A stretch of DNA of 9,763 nucleotides from an uncultured bacterium. Its GTDB lineage: Bacteria > Bacillota > Clostridia > TANB77 > CAG-508. The stretch's first letter is position 1. The number at the start of each line of letters is the position of its first letter. Where the stretch lies: the NCBI GenBank assembly GCA_905215615.1, contig CAJMQM010000034.1:1-9763 (forward strand), read 5' to 3'. The translations under genes and the position numbers were made by a program. Under the pieces are notes generated by a model. The model saw nothing but the letters and a program-made list of their open reading frames with translations. It did not search any database and had not been told where the DNA came from. Shown here in pieces: positions 1-6,189 of the stretch.

Positions 1-91
1 TATTTTATATTTTTTAATTTTGCTATATTTAAGCCATATCTACTTTATGCCATATTTATATATTTAAAGTCTTATTTGACTTATATTATAA

Positions 92-859
92 TTAAAATTC
101 TATATCTAATTCTATTGGACAATGGTCACTTCCATATACATCTGCATGAATTTTGCTTTCTTTAATTTTATCTTTAATTGATTTTGATGTTATAAAATAG
201 TCAATTCTCCAACCTACATTTTTCTCTCTTGCATGAAACATATATGACCACCAAGTATATGCATCTTCCTTGTTTGGGTACAAATATCTAAAGCTATCTG
301 TAAATCCTGCATTTAGTAGTTCAGTCATCTTGCTTCTTTCCTCATCTGTAAATCCTGCATTGCGTGTATTTGTTTTTGGATTTTTTAAATCTATTTCTTT
401 ATGTGCTACATTTAAGTCCCCACAATATATTACAGGCTTTTTTTCATCTAATTTTAATAAATATTTTCTTATTTCATCTTCCCAAACTTGCCTATAATCC
501 AATCTTTCTAGCTCTCTTTTTGAGTTTGGTGTATAGCAATTTACTAAATAAAAATCCTCAAATTCTAGTGTTATTATTCTTCCTTCTTTGTCATGTTCTT
601 CTATTCCTATGCCATATGTAACATTTATTGGCTTCTTTTTAGTAAAAACTGCTGTGCCAGAATAGCCTTTTTTTATAGCACTATTCCAATATGAATAATA
701 GCCATTAAACAAGCTATTTATTTCGTCTGTAATTTGATCTTCTTGCATTTTTGTTTCTTGTATTGAAAATATGTCTGCATCTATTTCTTTAAAAAACTGT
801 GAAAATCCCTTTGTTATTACTGCTCTTAGTCCATTTACGTTCCATGATATTAATTTCAT
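92..859 (-). CDS. xth: Exodeoxyribonuclease III (AP endonuclease, Xth/ExoA family)
   Basis: Cytoplasmic base-excision-repair enzyme that cleaves DNA at abasic sites and has 3'-5' exonuclease and 3'-repair activity. The 255-residue protein has the usual family length and the full set of endonuclease/exonuclease/phosphatase-fold motifs. It opens MKLISWNVNGLR (Asn7), then has SIQETK with the metal-binding Glu35, NCYTPNS with Tyr109, GDLNVAH with Asp148 and Asn150, WRIDYF with Asp220, and a C-terminal GSDHCPIEL with the catalytic Asp245-His246 pair. The start is an ATG preceded by AAAGGAAG at a normal distance. A good sigma-A-type promoter lies 38 to 66 bases upstream, and a terminator closes off the hydrolase gene behind it, so it is probably monocistronic. 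No convincing terminator is visible in the 91 bases after its stop. Nothing essential is missing. Certain at family level. Confidence 0.96.
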   Translation of the reverse strand: MKLISWNVNGLRAVITKGFSQFFKEIDADIFSIQETKMQEDQITDEINSLFNGYYSYWNSAIKKGYSGTAVFTKKKPINVTYGIGIEEHDKEGRIITLEFEDFYLVNCYTPNSKRELERLDYRQVWEDEIRKYLLKLDEKKPVIYCGDLNVAHKEIDLKNPKTNTRNAGFTDEERSKMTELLNAGFTDSFRYLYPNKEDAYTWWSYMFHAREKNVGWRIDYFITSKSIKDKIKESKIHADVYGSDHCPIELDIEF

Positions 860-896
860 AATTTTTCTTCCTTTCTATATTTTAAGTCTTACAATA

Positions 897-925
897 ATTT
901 TACATGTAAATTGGCTATTATTCAA
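897..925 (-). promoter_or_regulatory. Putative sigma-A promoter of xth
   Basis: On the minus strand there is a TTGAAT -35 box (925-920), a 17-base spacer and a TAAAAT -10 box (902-897), about 38 bases before the xth start codon. A perfect 12-bp palindrome, TTTACATGTAAA (899-910), overlaps the -10 box and could be an operator. Box matches and spacing are seen in the sequence; function is inferred. Confidence 0.55.
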
Positions 926-963
926 TTAAAATAAGTAAAAAGTAAAATGTTTTTAAATAATAC

Positions 964-985
964 AAAAAAGCGACCTTATGGCCGC
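964..985 (-). terminator. Rho-independent terminator of the cell-wall hydrolase gene
   Basis: On the minus strand GCGGCC (985-980), loop ATAA, then GGTCGC (975-970) form a 6-bp stem with one G-U pair, followed by six T (969-964). It begins 12 bases after the hydrolase stop codon. It is one of the few GC-rich spots in the window. A T-run also follows the hairpin on the plus strand, but no plus-strand gene ends here. Confidence 0.85.
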
Positions 986-997
986 CCTTTTTTTATA

Positions 998-2002
998 TTA
1001 TTTTGAACCAAAGTACCAGTTACCACCTATATTAACACTTCCAGATGTACTATAACCTCTAAAGCTTAAATAGTTGTGGTTTCTTTTACCATTTAATGCA
1101 TCTAATACTGCTTGTTTTACATAACTTGGATAGTTTCCGTTTAGTCTTCTTCTCCAGTGACTGTCTATTGAATAACAGAATTGGTTTGGCGCCATATATT
1201 GGCTTAATGGGTCTGAACCATATTTTCTCCATTTGCTACTTTCTGCCCTATTTGCAGCACATGTTATAACTGCTAATGCACCATTATAACTAGAACCACA
1301 CTCTTGTGCAGTAATTGCACATAATAAGTCTAACTCAGAAGCTGAATATGACCATTTTCCGCCACTATATCTTACAGAAGCACTTCTTGAAACTGTTTGC
1401 TTTTGTCTTACTTCTATAATTTTATCTACTGGCTCTTTTACAACCTTTTCTGATAATTTTATTTTTTCTATTTCTTTATCATTTTGATATTTAACTTTAT
1501 AAGTTATTTCTTTAAGTCCGTCTTTACCTTCTTGTACTACTTTATCTTGCTTTTGACTTGAACCAGATGAAACATCTTTTTTTACTGTTTCAAATGGTAT
1601 TTTTACTTGCTCTGTAATTATTTTTTCTACTATATTATCATATGATGCTAAAACTTCCTCAGCAGTAATATTTTCTGATGTTTCTATTTCTTCTGCCTCT
1701 TCTACTACTTCTTCTGTTTCTTTTGTTATTCTTATTGTTTTGTTATCTGTTAGTTCTGAATTTTTATCTGGTACTGTCTTTTCATCTTCTAATAATATAA
1801 TATGATTTTCATCTAATATTTCTGATATTTTTGTTTTAGTAGTTAATACGTTCATTTCATAACCACTAGAAAGAATAATTTTAACATTAGCTGGTTGTAC
1901 ATTTCCTGCAAGTACTGTTGCACTTGTTACAAAAAGTATAAACACTAAACTAATTACTAAAATCTTTTTCAGAGATATTGATGCTTTATCGTTATTTTTC
2001 AT
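998..2002 (-). CDS. Secreted cell-wall hydrolase: DUF348 + G5 + SleB-type catalytic domain
   Basis: Predicted exported peptidoglycan hydrolase of 334 residues. Residues 11-32 are a hydrophobic signal peptide or anchor (LKKILVISLVF...), with a possible cleavage site after VLA. Residues 36-93 look like the ubiquitin-like DUF348 domain found in YabE/Rpf-type wall enzymes. A Glu-rich linker (96-117) follows, then a G5 domain at about 126-200, a fold linked to cell-wall glycan binding. The C-terminal 115 residues match the SleB/Hydrolase_2 family of lytic transglycosylase-like cortex enzymes. Glu234 in ITAQECGSSYNGALAV is the likely catalytic acid, and APNQF and NWYFGS are typical later motifs. 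The start chosen is the ATG at 2002, 11 bases after AAAGGAGG. An upstream in-frame ATG at 2038 overlaps the -10 box and cannot be in the transcript. A role in spore germination is possible but unproven; vegetative wall turnover is equally plausible given the housekeeping promoter. Confidence 0.9.
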   Translation of the reverse strand: MKNNDKASISLKKILVISLVFILFVTSATVLAGNVQPANVKIILSSGYEMNVLTTKTKISEILDENHIILLEDEKTVPDKNSELTDNKTIRITKETEEVVEEAEEIETSENITAEEVLASYDNIVEKIITEQVKIPFETVKKDVSSGSSQKQDKVVQEGKDGLKEITYKVKYQNDKEIEKIKLSEKVVKEPVDKIIEVRQKQTVSRSASVRYSGGKWSYSASELDLLCAITAQECGSSYNGALAVITCAANRAESSKWRKYGSDPLSQYMAPNQFCYSIDSHWRRRLNGNYPSYVKQAVLDALNGKRNHNYLSFRGYSTSGSVNIGGNWYFGSK

Positions 2003-2013
2003 AGAAAATTTTT

Positions 2014-2021
2014 CCTCCTTT
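2014..2021 (-). promoter_or_regulatory. Ribosome binding site that fixes the hydrolase start
   Basis: AAAGGAGG on the minus strand (2021-2014), 11 bases before the ATG at 2002. It lies downstream of the alternative ATG at 2038, which has no such site, and so decides the start. Confidence 0.85.
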
Positions 2022-2036
2022 AAAAGCAACATGTTC

Positions 2037-2065
2037 ATTATAGCATTTATTTATTATTTTGTCAA
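2037..2065 (-). promoter_or_regulatory. Perfect consensus sigma-A promoter of the cell-wall hydrolase
   Basis: On the minus strand TTGACA (2065-2060), a 17-base AT-rich spacer and TATAAT (2042-2037) match the housekeeping consensus at 12 of 12 positions. The predicted transcription start is near 2030, giving a leader of about 28 bases that holds only the ribosome binding site. A consensus promoter implies strong vegetative expression rather than sporulation-only control. Confidence 0.9.
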
Positions 2066-2135
2066 ATTTTGCTCTATCTCGGATAACTTTACTCTTACAA
2101 GCGTCTTGCTTTCTTGGCTATTTGCCTAAATTTTG

Positions 2136-2167
2136 CAAGCCTCTATATTTATATTATATGAGGCTTG
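2136..2167. repeat. Inverted repeat in the divergent hydrolase/lemA intergenic region
   Basis: CAAGCCTC (2136-2143) and GAGGCTTG (2160-2167) form a perfect 8-bp dyad around a 16-base AT-only loop. It extends to 10 pairs with one G-T. No T-run follows on either strand, so it does not look like a terminator. It lies upstream of both divergent promoters and could be a regulator site or a relic; function unknown. Confidence 0.5.
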
Positions 2168-2217
2168 TACTTAAAATATTACTATTTTTTATTATATTAA
2201 ATTTTCACATTTTATTC

Positions 2218-2246
2218 TTGTAAACATCATATTTATATGTTATTAT
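2218..2246 (+). promoter_or_regulatory. Putative sigma-A promoter of lemA-htpX
   Basis: TTGTAA (2218-2223), a 17-base spacer and TATTAT (2241-2246) lie 30 bases before the lemA start. The predicted start of transcription is near 2253, giving a short leader that carries AGGAGG at 2263-2268. Confidence 0.6.
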
Positions 2247-2275
2247 AAATGTAAATTTTATTAGGAGGATGAAGT

Positions 2276-2830
2276 ATGGTAGCACTTTGGATAATATTAG
2301 GCATTATTGTTGTCTTAATTATAGCTGGTATTATAATTTACAATAATTTAGTTACTTTAAGACAAAGGGTTAAAAATGCTTGGAGCCAGATTGATGTACA
2401 ATTACAAAGAAGATTTGACTTAATCCCAAACTTAGTTGAAACAGTAAAAGGCTATATGGAACATGAAAAAGATGTTTTAACTAAAGTTACAGAACTTAGA
2501 ACTTCTTGGGCACAAGCACAAACAGTTTCTGAAAAAGCAAAATTAGACAATCAACTTTCTGAAACATTAAAAAGCATTATGGCAATTTCAGAAAATTACC
2601 CTAATTTAAAAGCAAATCAAAACTTTTCTGAATTGCAAACAGAATTAACATCAACAGAAAATAAAATTGCTTATTCTAGACAATTCTACAATGATAGTGT
2701 AACTAGATTAAACACAAAATTGGAAACTTTCCCATCAAACATTATTGCATCTATGTTCCATTTTAAAGCAGAAGATTTATTTGTTGTTGATAATGAACAA
2801 GCTAGAAAAAATGTAAAAGTAGATTTCTAA
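2276..2830 (+). CDS. lemA: LemA family membrane protein
   Basis: Single-pass membrane protein of 184 residues, the usual LemA length. Residues 3-24 are one strongly hydrophobic helix (LWIILGIIVVLIIAGIII), so the short N-terminus is outside and the helical-bundle domain follows the anchor. The family signature after the helix is intact: YNNLV, then a basic NAWSQIDVQLQRRFDLIPNLVETVKGY stretch starting near residue 38, and in the C-terminal half ENKIAYSRQFYNDSV, PSNIIASMF and F-KAEDLF. AGGAGG sits 7 bases before the ATG. The biochemical function of LemA is not established. Its gene very often neighbours htpX-type proteases, as here, suggesting joint work in membrane protein quality control or envelope maintenance. 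The second gene follows after a 63-base spacer with a strong hairpin. Identification is firm, role uncertain. Confidence 0.95.
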   Translation: MVALWIILGIIVVLIIAGIIIYNNLVTLRQRVKNAWSQIDVQLQRRFDLIPNLVETVKGYMEHEKDVLTKVTELRTSWAQAQTVSEKAKLDNQLSETLKSIMAISENYPNLKANQNFSELQTELTSTENKIAYSRQFYNDSVTRLNTKLETFPSNIIASMFHFKAEDLFVVDNEQARKNVKVDF

Positions 2831-2834
2831 AACA

Positions 2835-2867
2835 TAATGCACAAAGTATAATCTTCTTTGTGCATTA
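2835..2867 (+). terminator. Intergenic hairpin between lemA and htpX (partial terminator or processing/stability element)
   Basis: TAATGCACAAAG (2835-2846) pairs perfectly with CTTTGTGCATTA (2856-2867) across a 9-base loop, starting 4 bases after the lemA stop. It is followed by ATTTTATTATTT, an interrupted T-rich tract. The stem is mostly A-T. It could end part of the transcription and lower htpX relative to lemA, or protect the lemA mRNA 3' end. No separate htpX promoter is visible in the 26 bases that remain, so complete termination is unlikely. Confidence 0.6.
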
Positions 2868-2893
2868 ATTTTATTATTTGAAGGATGATAATT

Positions 2894-3790
2894 ATGTATG
2901 AAGATATAACTAAAAATAAAATTAAAACTGGCGTAATAATTGGAATTTTTATAGTTGTAATAACTTTAATAGTTTACTATATTTGTATGGCATTTGACTT
3001 AGGCATATATTCTATTGTTATTGCATTATTATTTTCCACTTTATCTGCATGGGGTTCTTACTATTACAGTGACAGAATAGTATTATCTGTTAACCGTGCT
3101 AGGCCAGCAACCGAAGAAGAAGATGCAAAATTAATTGACATATTAGATGGACTTATGGTCTCTTCAGGTTTAGCATATAGACCAAGATTATATGTAGTAG
3201 ATGACCCACAACCAAACGCATTTGCAACTGGTAGAAACCCTAAAAATGCTGTAATATGTGTAACTACAGGTCTTTTAAATAAATTGGATTATTATGAATT
3301 AGAAGGTGTTGTAGCACATGAACTTTCACATATAAAAAATTATGATATTCGTTTATCTGCTGTTGTAACTGTAATGGTTGGTTTTGTAGTAATGCTTTCA
3401 GACTTTGTTTCCAGAATATTGTTCTGGGGCGGTGGAAGGTCTAACGACAACGATAGTAAAAGTGGTAATCCTATATTAATGCTTATTGGTTTAATTTGTT
3501 TAATTCTAGCTCCTGTCTTTGGTGAACTTATGAAGCTAGCTCTTTCAAGAAGAAGAGAATATTTAGCAGATGCCTCTGCTGTAGAGCTTACAAGAAATCC
3601 AGATGGATTAATCTCTGCGCTAGAAAAAATATCTGCTGACCCAGATGAACTAAAAACAGCTAATAAAGCTACTGCTAACATGTATATAGTAAATCCTTTT
3701 AGAGGAGATAAAAAGAAAAAACAAAGTAGCATTTGGTCTACACACCCTGCTACTGAAGATAGAATTGAAGCAATTAGAAATTTAAAATAA
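2894..3790 (+). CDS. htpX: HtpX-like membrane zinc metalloprotease (peptidase M48)
   Basis: Integral membrane zinc endopeptidase thought to degrade misfolded or damaged membrane proteins. It has 298 residues, close to the 280-300 of HtpX. The zinc site is complete: HELSH at 142-146 (His142, His146, catalytic Glu143), and Glu222 as third ligand in RRREYLADASAVEL. Other family signatures are PQPNAFATGRNP (about 105-116), GVVAHELSH and a C-terminal STHPATEDRIEAI. Hydrophobic segments lie near 11-33, 36-56, 152-178 and 192-217, the HtpX topology with the active site on the cytoplasmic side. The start taken is the ATG at 2894, 9 bases after GAAGG (2880-2884). The in-frame ATG at 2885 abuts that site and is too close. 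Probably cotranscribed with lemA despite the hairpin between them. No regulator is visible. Confidence 0.95.
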   Translation: MYEDITKNKIKTGVIIGIFIVVITLIVYYICMAFDLGIYSIVIALLFSTLSAWGSYYYSDRIVLSVNRARPATEEEDAKLIDILDGLMVSSGLAYRPRLYVVDDPQPNAFATGRNPKNAVICVTTGLLNKLDYYELEGVVAHELSHIKNYDIRLSAVVTVMVGFVVMLSDFVSRILFWGGGRSNDNDSKSGNPILMLIGLICLILAPVFGELMKLALSRRREYLADASAVELTRNPDGLISALEKISADPDELKTANKATANMYIVNPFRGDKKKKQSSIWSTHPATEDRIEAIRNLK

Positions 3791-3813
3791 AGTTTTATAC
3801 AATATATTTTATG

Positions 3814-3882
3814 TAAAAATTCCCTTTATGATATGAATTTAATGTGTTTTGCCACATATTATTATCATAAAGGGAATTTTTA
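3814..3882. terminator. Long two-way intrinsic terminator between convergent htpX and methyltransferase genes
   Basis: The arms 3814-3833 and 3863-3882 are perfect 20-bp inverted repeats (TAAAAATTCCC... and ...GGGAATTTTTA). They start 23 bases after the htpX stop and end 24 bases after the methyltransferase stop. Each strand ends the hairpin with five T. The 29-base loop contains a second stem, ATGTG (3842-3846) with CACAT (3853-3857). Position and symmetry fit a bidirectional terminator; the stem is longer than usual. Confidence 0.85.
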
Positions 3883-3906
3883 ATCTATATATTTTTATAT
3901 GCAAAC

Positions 3907-4563
3907 TTATTTTTTTAAAACGTAGACTAACCACTTATTGCTGTTATCTCCGCCCTCTTTGTGAAAATCAGAAATTTTATAGCCTGTATTAGAGATAATT
4001 TCGTTTATCTCCTCTTCCTTAAAGTACTTATAATAGCGTTCGGCTCCCATATGATACTCATTTGGGAAATCCACCCACTCTTCGTCTACATTTTTTATTT
4101 CACGGTTCATAACATTAAACACAAATAATCCATCTTTTTCAAGTGCATTATAGGTTTTTTGTAGTACCTTAGCCATATCTTCTTTATTAAAATGAACAAA
4201 TACTCTCCATGCAAAAAATGCAGAATATTTTTCTGTAAATTCATCTTCTATAACATTAAATTTAATTGTATTTGGTACTTTAGATTTTGTTTCGTTTATA
4301 AAAGCTTCTGCCACATCACTTGCTGTTACATCATAACCTATTTCTTCAATATATTTAGCATTTATTCCATCTCCAGATCCAATTTCAAAAACCTTTGAGC
4401 CTTTTGGTAATGTGCCAATATTTGAATTAATAAACTTTTCCAATTTCTCTTTTTTACGTTTTGCTTTAGCTGGGTCTAAATTTTCATGTTCTATAGTCGT
4501 TTTTAAATATACACTAGCTTTTTCCTCGTATACTTCAAGTGTTTTTTTATTTTCTTCGCTCAT
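3907..4563 (-). CDS. Class I SAM-dependent methyltransferase, substrate unknown
   Basis: Cytoplasmic protein of 218 residues with a Rossmann-like methyltransferase core. A Lys- and Glu-rich helical N-terminus (1-50) is followed by motif I, VFEIGSGDG (58-66), the glycine-rich SAM loop. The acidic residue after strand 2 is Asp83 in VTASDVA. A motif II-like stretch, YSAFFAWRVFVHF, comes next, then the LEKDGLFVFNVMN strand-4/5 region with the typical 'leader gives way to G-L-F' form. This places it in the broad Methyltransf_11/25 group (UbiE-like), but nothing seen identifies the substrate. The ATG follows AGGAGG by 5 bases. It lies 18 bases downstream of tatD and has no room for its own promoter, so the two are one operon. 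It ends at the shared terminator with htpX. Confidence 0.85.
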   Translation of the reverse strand: MSEENKKTLEVYEEKASVYLKTTIEHENLDPAKAKRKKEKLEKFINSNIGTLPKGSKVFEIGSGDGINAKYIEEIGYDVTASDVAEAFINETKSKVPNTIKFNVIEDEFTEKYSAFFAWRVFVHFNKEDMAKVLQKTYNALEKDGLFVFNVMNREIKNVDEEWVDFPNEYHMGAERYYKYFKEEEINEIISNTGYKISDFHKEGGDNSNKWLVYVLKK

Positions 4564-4581
4564 ATTTTCCTCCTAAATTTT

Positions 4582-5361
4582 TTACACCCCATATAATTTC
4601 TTTGCGTTTTCAAAAGTAATTTTTTCAACTTCCTCTAGTGAAATATTTTTTATACTTGCTATTTTTTCTGCTATATATATTAAGTTTCTAGAATCATTTC
4701 TTTTGCCTCTTTTGGGTTCTGGCGATAAATATGGACTGTCTGTTTCTATTAATATTCTATCTTTTGGAATCATTTCTATAATTTCATCTGCATTTTTTGA
4801 ATTTTTAAATGTAATAGGTCCTGCAAGAGATATATAAAATCCCAATTCTAGTGCTTGTTTTACTAATTCCCTATTTAATGGGCAACAATGAAATACACTT
4901 TGTTTTACTGGTTTTTCTATATTTCTAACAATATTTAATGTATCATCTACCGCTTCTCTTGTGTGTATTACAATTGGTAAATTCATTTCATTTGCAATTT
5001 TTATTTGCTCTATAAAGGCATATTGTTGTAGTTCTTTATTTTCCTTGTTCCAATAATAATCTAACCCAATTTCACCAACTGCAACTACTTTTTTACTACT
5101 TTTAATAAGTATTTTTACTTCTTCTAGTTGTTTTTCCATTTCTTCCTTGTTTTCTGGAATATCGTTTGGAGAAACTCCACATGTTGCATAAATAAAACTA
5201 TATTTTTCTGCTAGTTCTATAGCTTGTTTTGAGCTTTCTATACTATAACCCGCATTTACCAAGCTTGTTACTCCTGCATCGTAAACTTGCTTTATAATTT
5301 CATCTCTGTCTTCATCAAATTTTTCATCGTTATAATGTGCATGCTGCTCAAAAAAACTCAC
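4582..5361 (-). CDS. tatD: TatD family metal-dependent hydrolase (DNase/phosphoesterase)
   Basis: Amidohydrolase-fold enzyme of 259 residues, normal for TatD. Members are metal-dependent deoxyribonucleases or exonucleases linked to DNA repair and quality control; the physiological substrate here is inferred. All metal ligands are present: His7 and His9 (EQHAHYND), Glu97 (VGEIGLDYYW), His133 (PIVIHTREA), His158 (FHCC) and Asp208 (ETDSPYLSPEPKRGKRN). Two departures from the common form are the first motif, FEQHAH rather than the usual DTHAH, and FHCCPLN where most members have FHCFSGS. Translation starts at GTG, 5 bases after GAGGTG; no in-frame ATG fits the conserved N-terminus. It is the first gene of a two-gene unit with the methyltransferase. 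No strong promoter could be read in the 204 bases upstream; the best candidate (TGGAAT, 17 bases, TATACA) is weak. Confidence 0.93.
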   Translation of the reverse strand: MSFFEQHAHYNDEKFDEDRDEIIKQVYDAGVTSLVNAGYSIESSKQAIELAEKYSFIYATCGVSPNDIPENKEEMEKQLEEVKILIKSSKKVVAVGEIGLDYYWNKENKELQQYAFIEQIKIANEMNLPIVIHTREAVDDTLNIVRNIEKPVKQSVFHCCPLNRELVKQALELGFYISLAGPITFKNSKNADEIIEMIPKDRILIETDSPYLSPEPKRGKRNDSRNLIYIAEKIASIKNISLEEVEKITFENAKKLYGV

Positions 5362-5565
5362 TTTTGCACCTCTTTTTCTTATTTATATTTGTTGCTGTGT
5401 TTCATATACTGTAATTATGTTTTCCTTTATGTATAACTAATATTTTTTAATTATTCCATAGCTTGCATCTAATTATTTATCGTTTTCAGCATATGTTTTA
5501 TATTTATAATTTTATTCTACTGTTTTCCACAGTTTAGCTACTTTTGCTAACTCTATTTCCACAAC

Positions 5566-6027
5566 TTATTCATTTATTAACATTACAAAGTTTGCTATTG
5601 CATAATCCTTAATATGTGAAATACTTAAATCCATGCTTTCTATTTTTAATTCTCTTGTATTACTATTTTTTAAGTTATTATCATCTACAACATTATTAAT
5701 TAATTCGTTTGTATTATTTCCTATATTTAAAAAATCTAAAGTTCCATTAAATTCTACAAAAGGCTTTCCACTTTCACCGTTTTTTATAATAATGTTTTTC
5801 CAAATATCTTCTTTTATATCTGCTATAATGTCTGAAATTGCCTTATATACAGCTTCTTTTGCTGCAAATCTTGCTGCATAATGTTGGTATTTCATTTTAT
5901 TAGTACTTTCACAAAATTCTATTTCCGACTTAGAAAATACTTTGTTTAAAAACATTTCTCCATTTTTTTCTATTGCCTCTTGAACCCTAGAAACTTCTAT
6001 TATATCTATACCTGTTTTAATTTTCAT
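5566..6027 (-). CDS. acpS: Holo-[acyl-carrier-protein] synthase with an Asn-rich insertion
   Basis: Transfers the 4'-phosphopantetheine arm of coenzyme A to a serine of acyl carrier protein, needed for fatty acid synthesis; cytoplasmic and normally trimeric. Motifs in order are GIDIIEVSRV with metal-binding Asp8, VFSKSEIEFC (about 30-39), YAARFAAKEAVYKAI with Glu58, GESGKPFVEFNG, and C-terminal LSISHIKDYAIANFVM with His138. At 153 residues it is about 30 longer than the usual 118-126. The extra length lies at about residues 101-128, between the GKP strand and the SISH motif, and is rich in Asn (10 of 24 residues from 101 to 124). The catalytic motifs on both sides are intact, so the insertion probably forms a tolerated surface loop. 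The ATG follows TTGGAG by 5 bases. Neighbours give no operon partner: gaps of 162 and 204 bases flank it. Confidence 0.93.
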   Translation of the reverse strand: MKIKTGIDIIEVSRVQEAIEKNGEMFLNKVFSKSEIEFCESTNKMKYQHYAARFAAKEAVYKAISDIIADIKEDIWKNIIIKNGESGKPFVEFNGTLDFLNIGNNTNELINNVVDDNNLKNSNTRELKIESMDLSISHIKDYAIANFVMLINE

Positions 6028-6189
6028 TTATACTCCAATTCAAATTATTTTATTTAAAATATAAATACTATATAAAATTTGCTTAAATTAATTTTCATTG
6101 GTTCCTTTATTAAGTTTATCTATATATTGCCACGAAAATCTAGCCATAAACTGCATTAAGTTTATATTTTATAAATTAATACTTTTGCT

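Noticed and set aside
67..82. AAGTC / GACTT hairpin after the xth stop as a terminator
   Set aside because: Only 5 pairs, A-T rich, and no T-run on the minus strand.
270..621. Overlapping plus-strand open frames inside xth
   Set aside because: Antisense to a gene with complete motifs; composition (Phe, Leu, Ser rich) is typical of reversed AT-rich coding DNA.
998..2038. Longer version of the wall hydrolase starting at the ATG at 2038
   Set aside because: The ATG overlaps the TATAAT box, would precede the transcription start, and has no ribosome site; the ATG at 2002 has AAAGGAGG.
2039..2275. Riboswitch upstream of the wall hydrolase or lemA
   Set aside because: Both promoters lie close to their genes and leave leaders of only about 25 to 30 bases, too short for a riboswitch.
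3340..3732. 130-codon open frame antisense to htpX
   Set aside because: It lies wholly inside htpX, whose zinc motifs are intact, and has no own ribosome site or family signature; a shadow frame.
6109..6165. Direct repeat ATTAAGTTTAT (6109-6119 and 6155-6165)
   Set aside because: Eleven AT-rich bases repeated once in a very AT-rich spacer is expected by chance; no further copies seen nearby.
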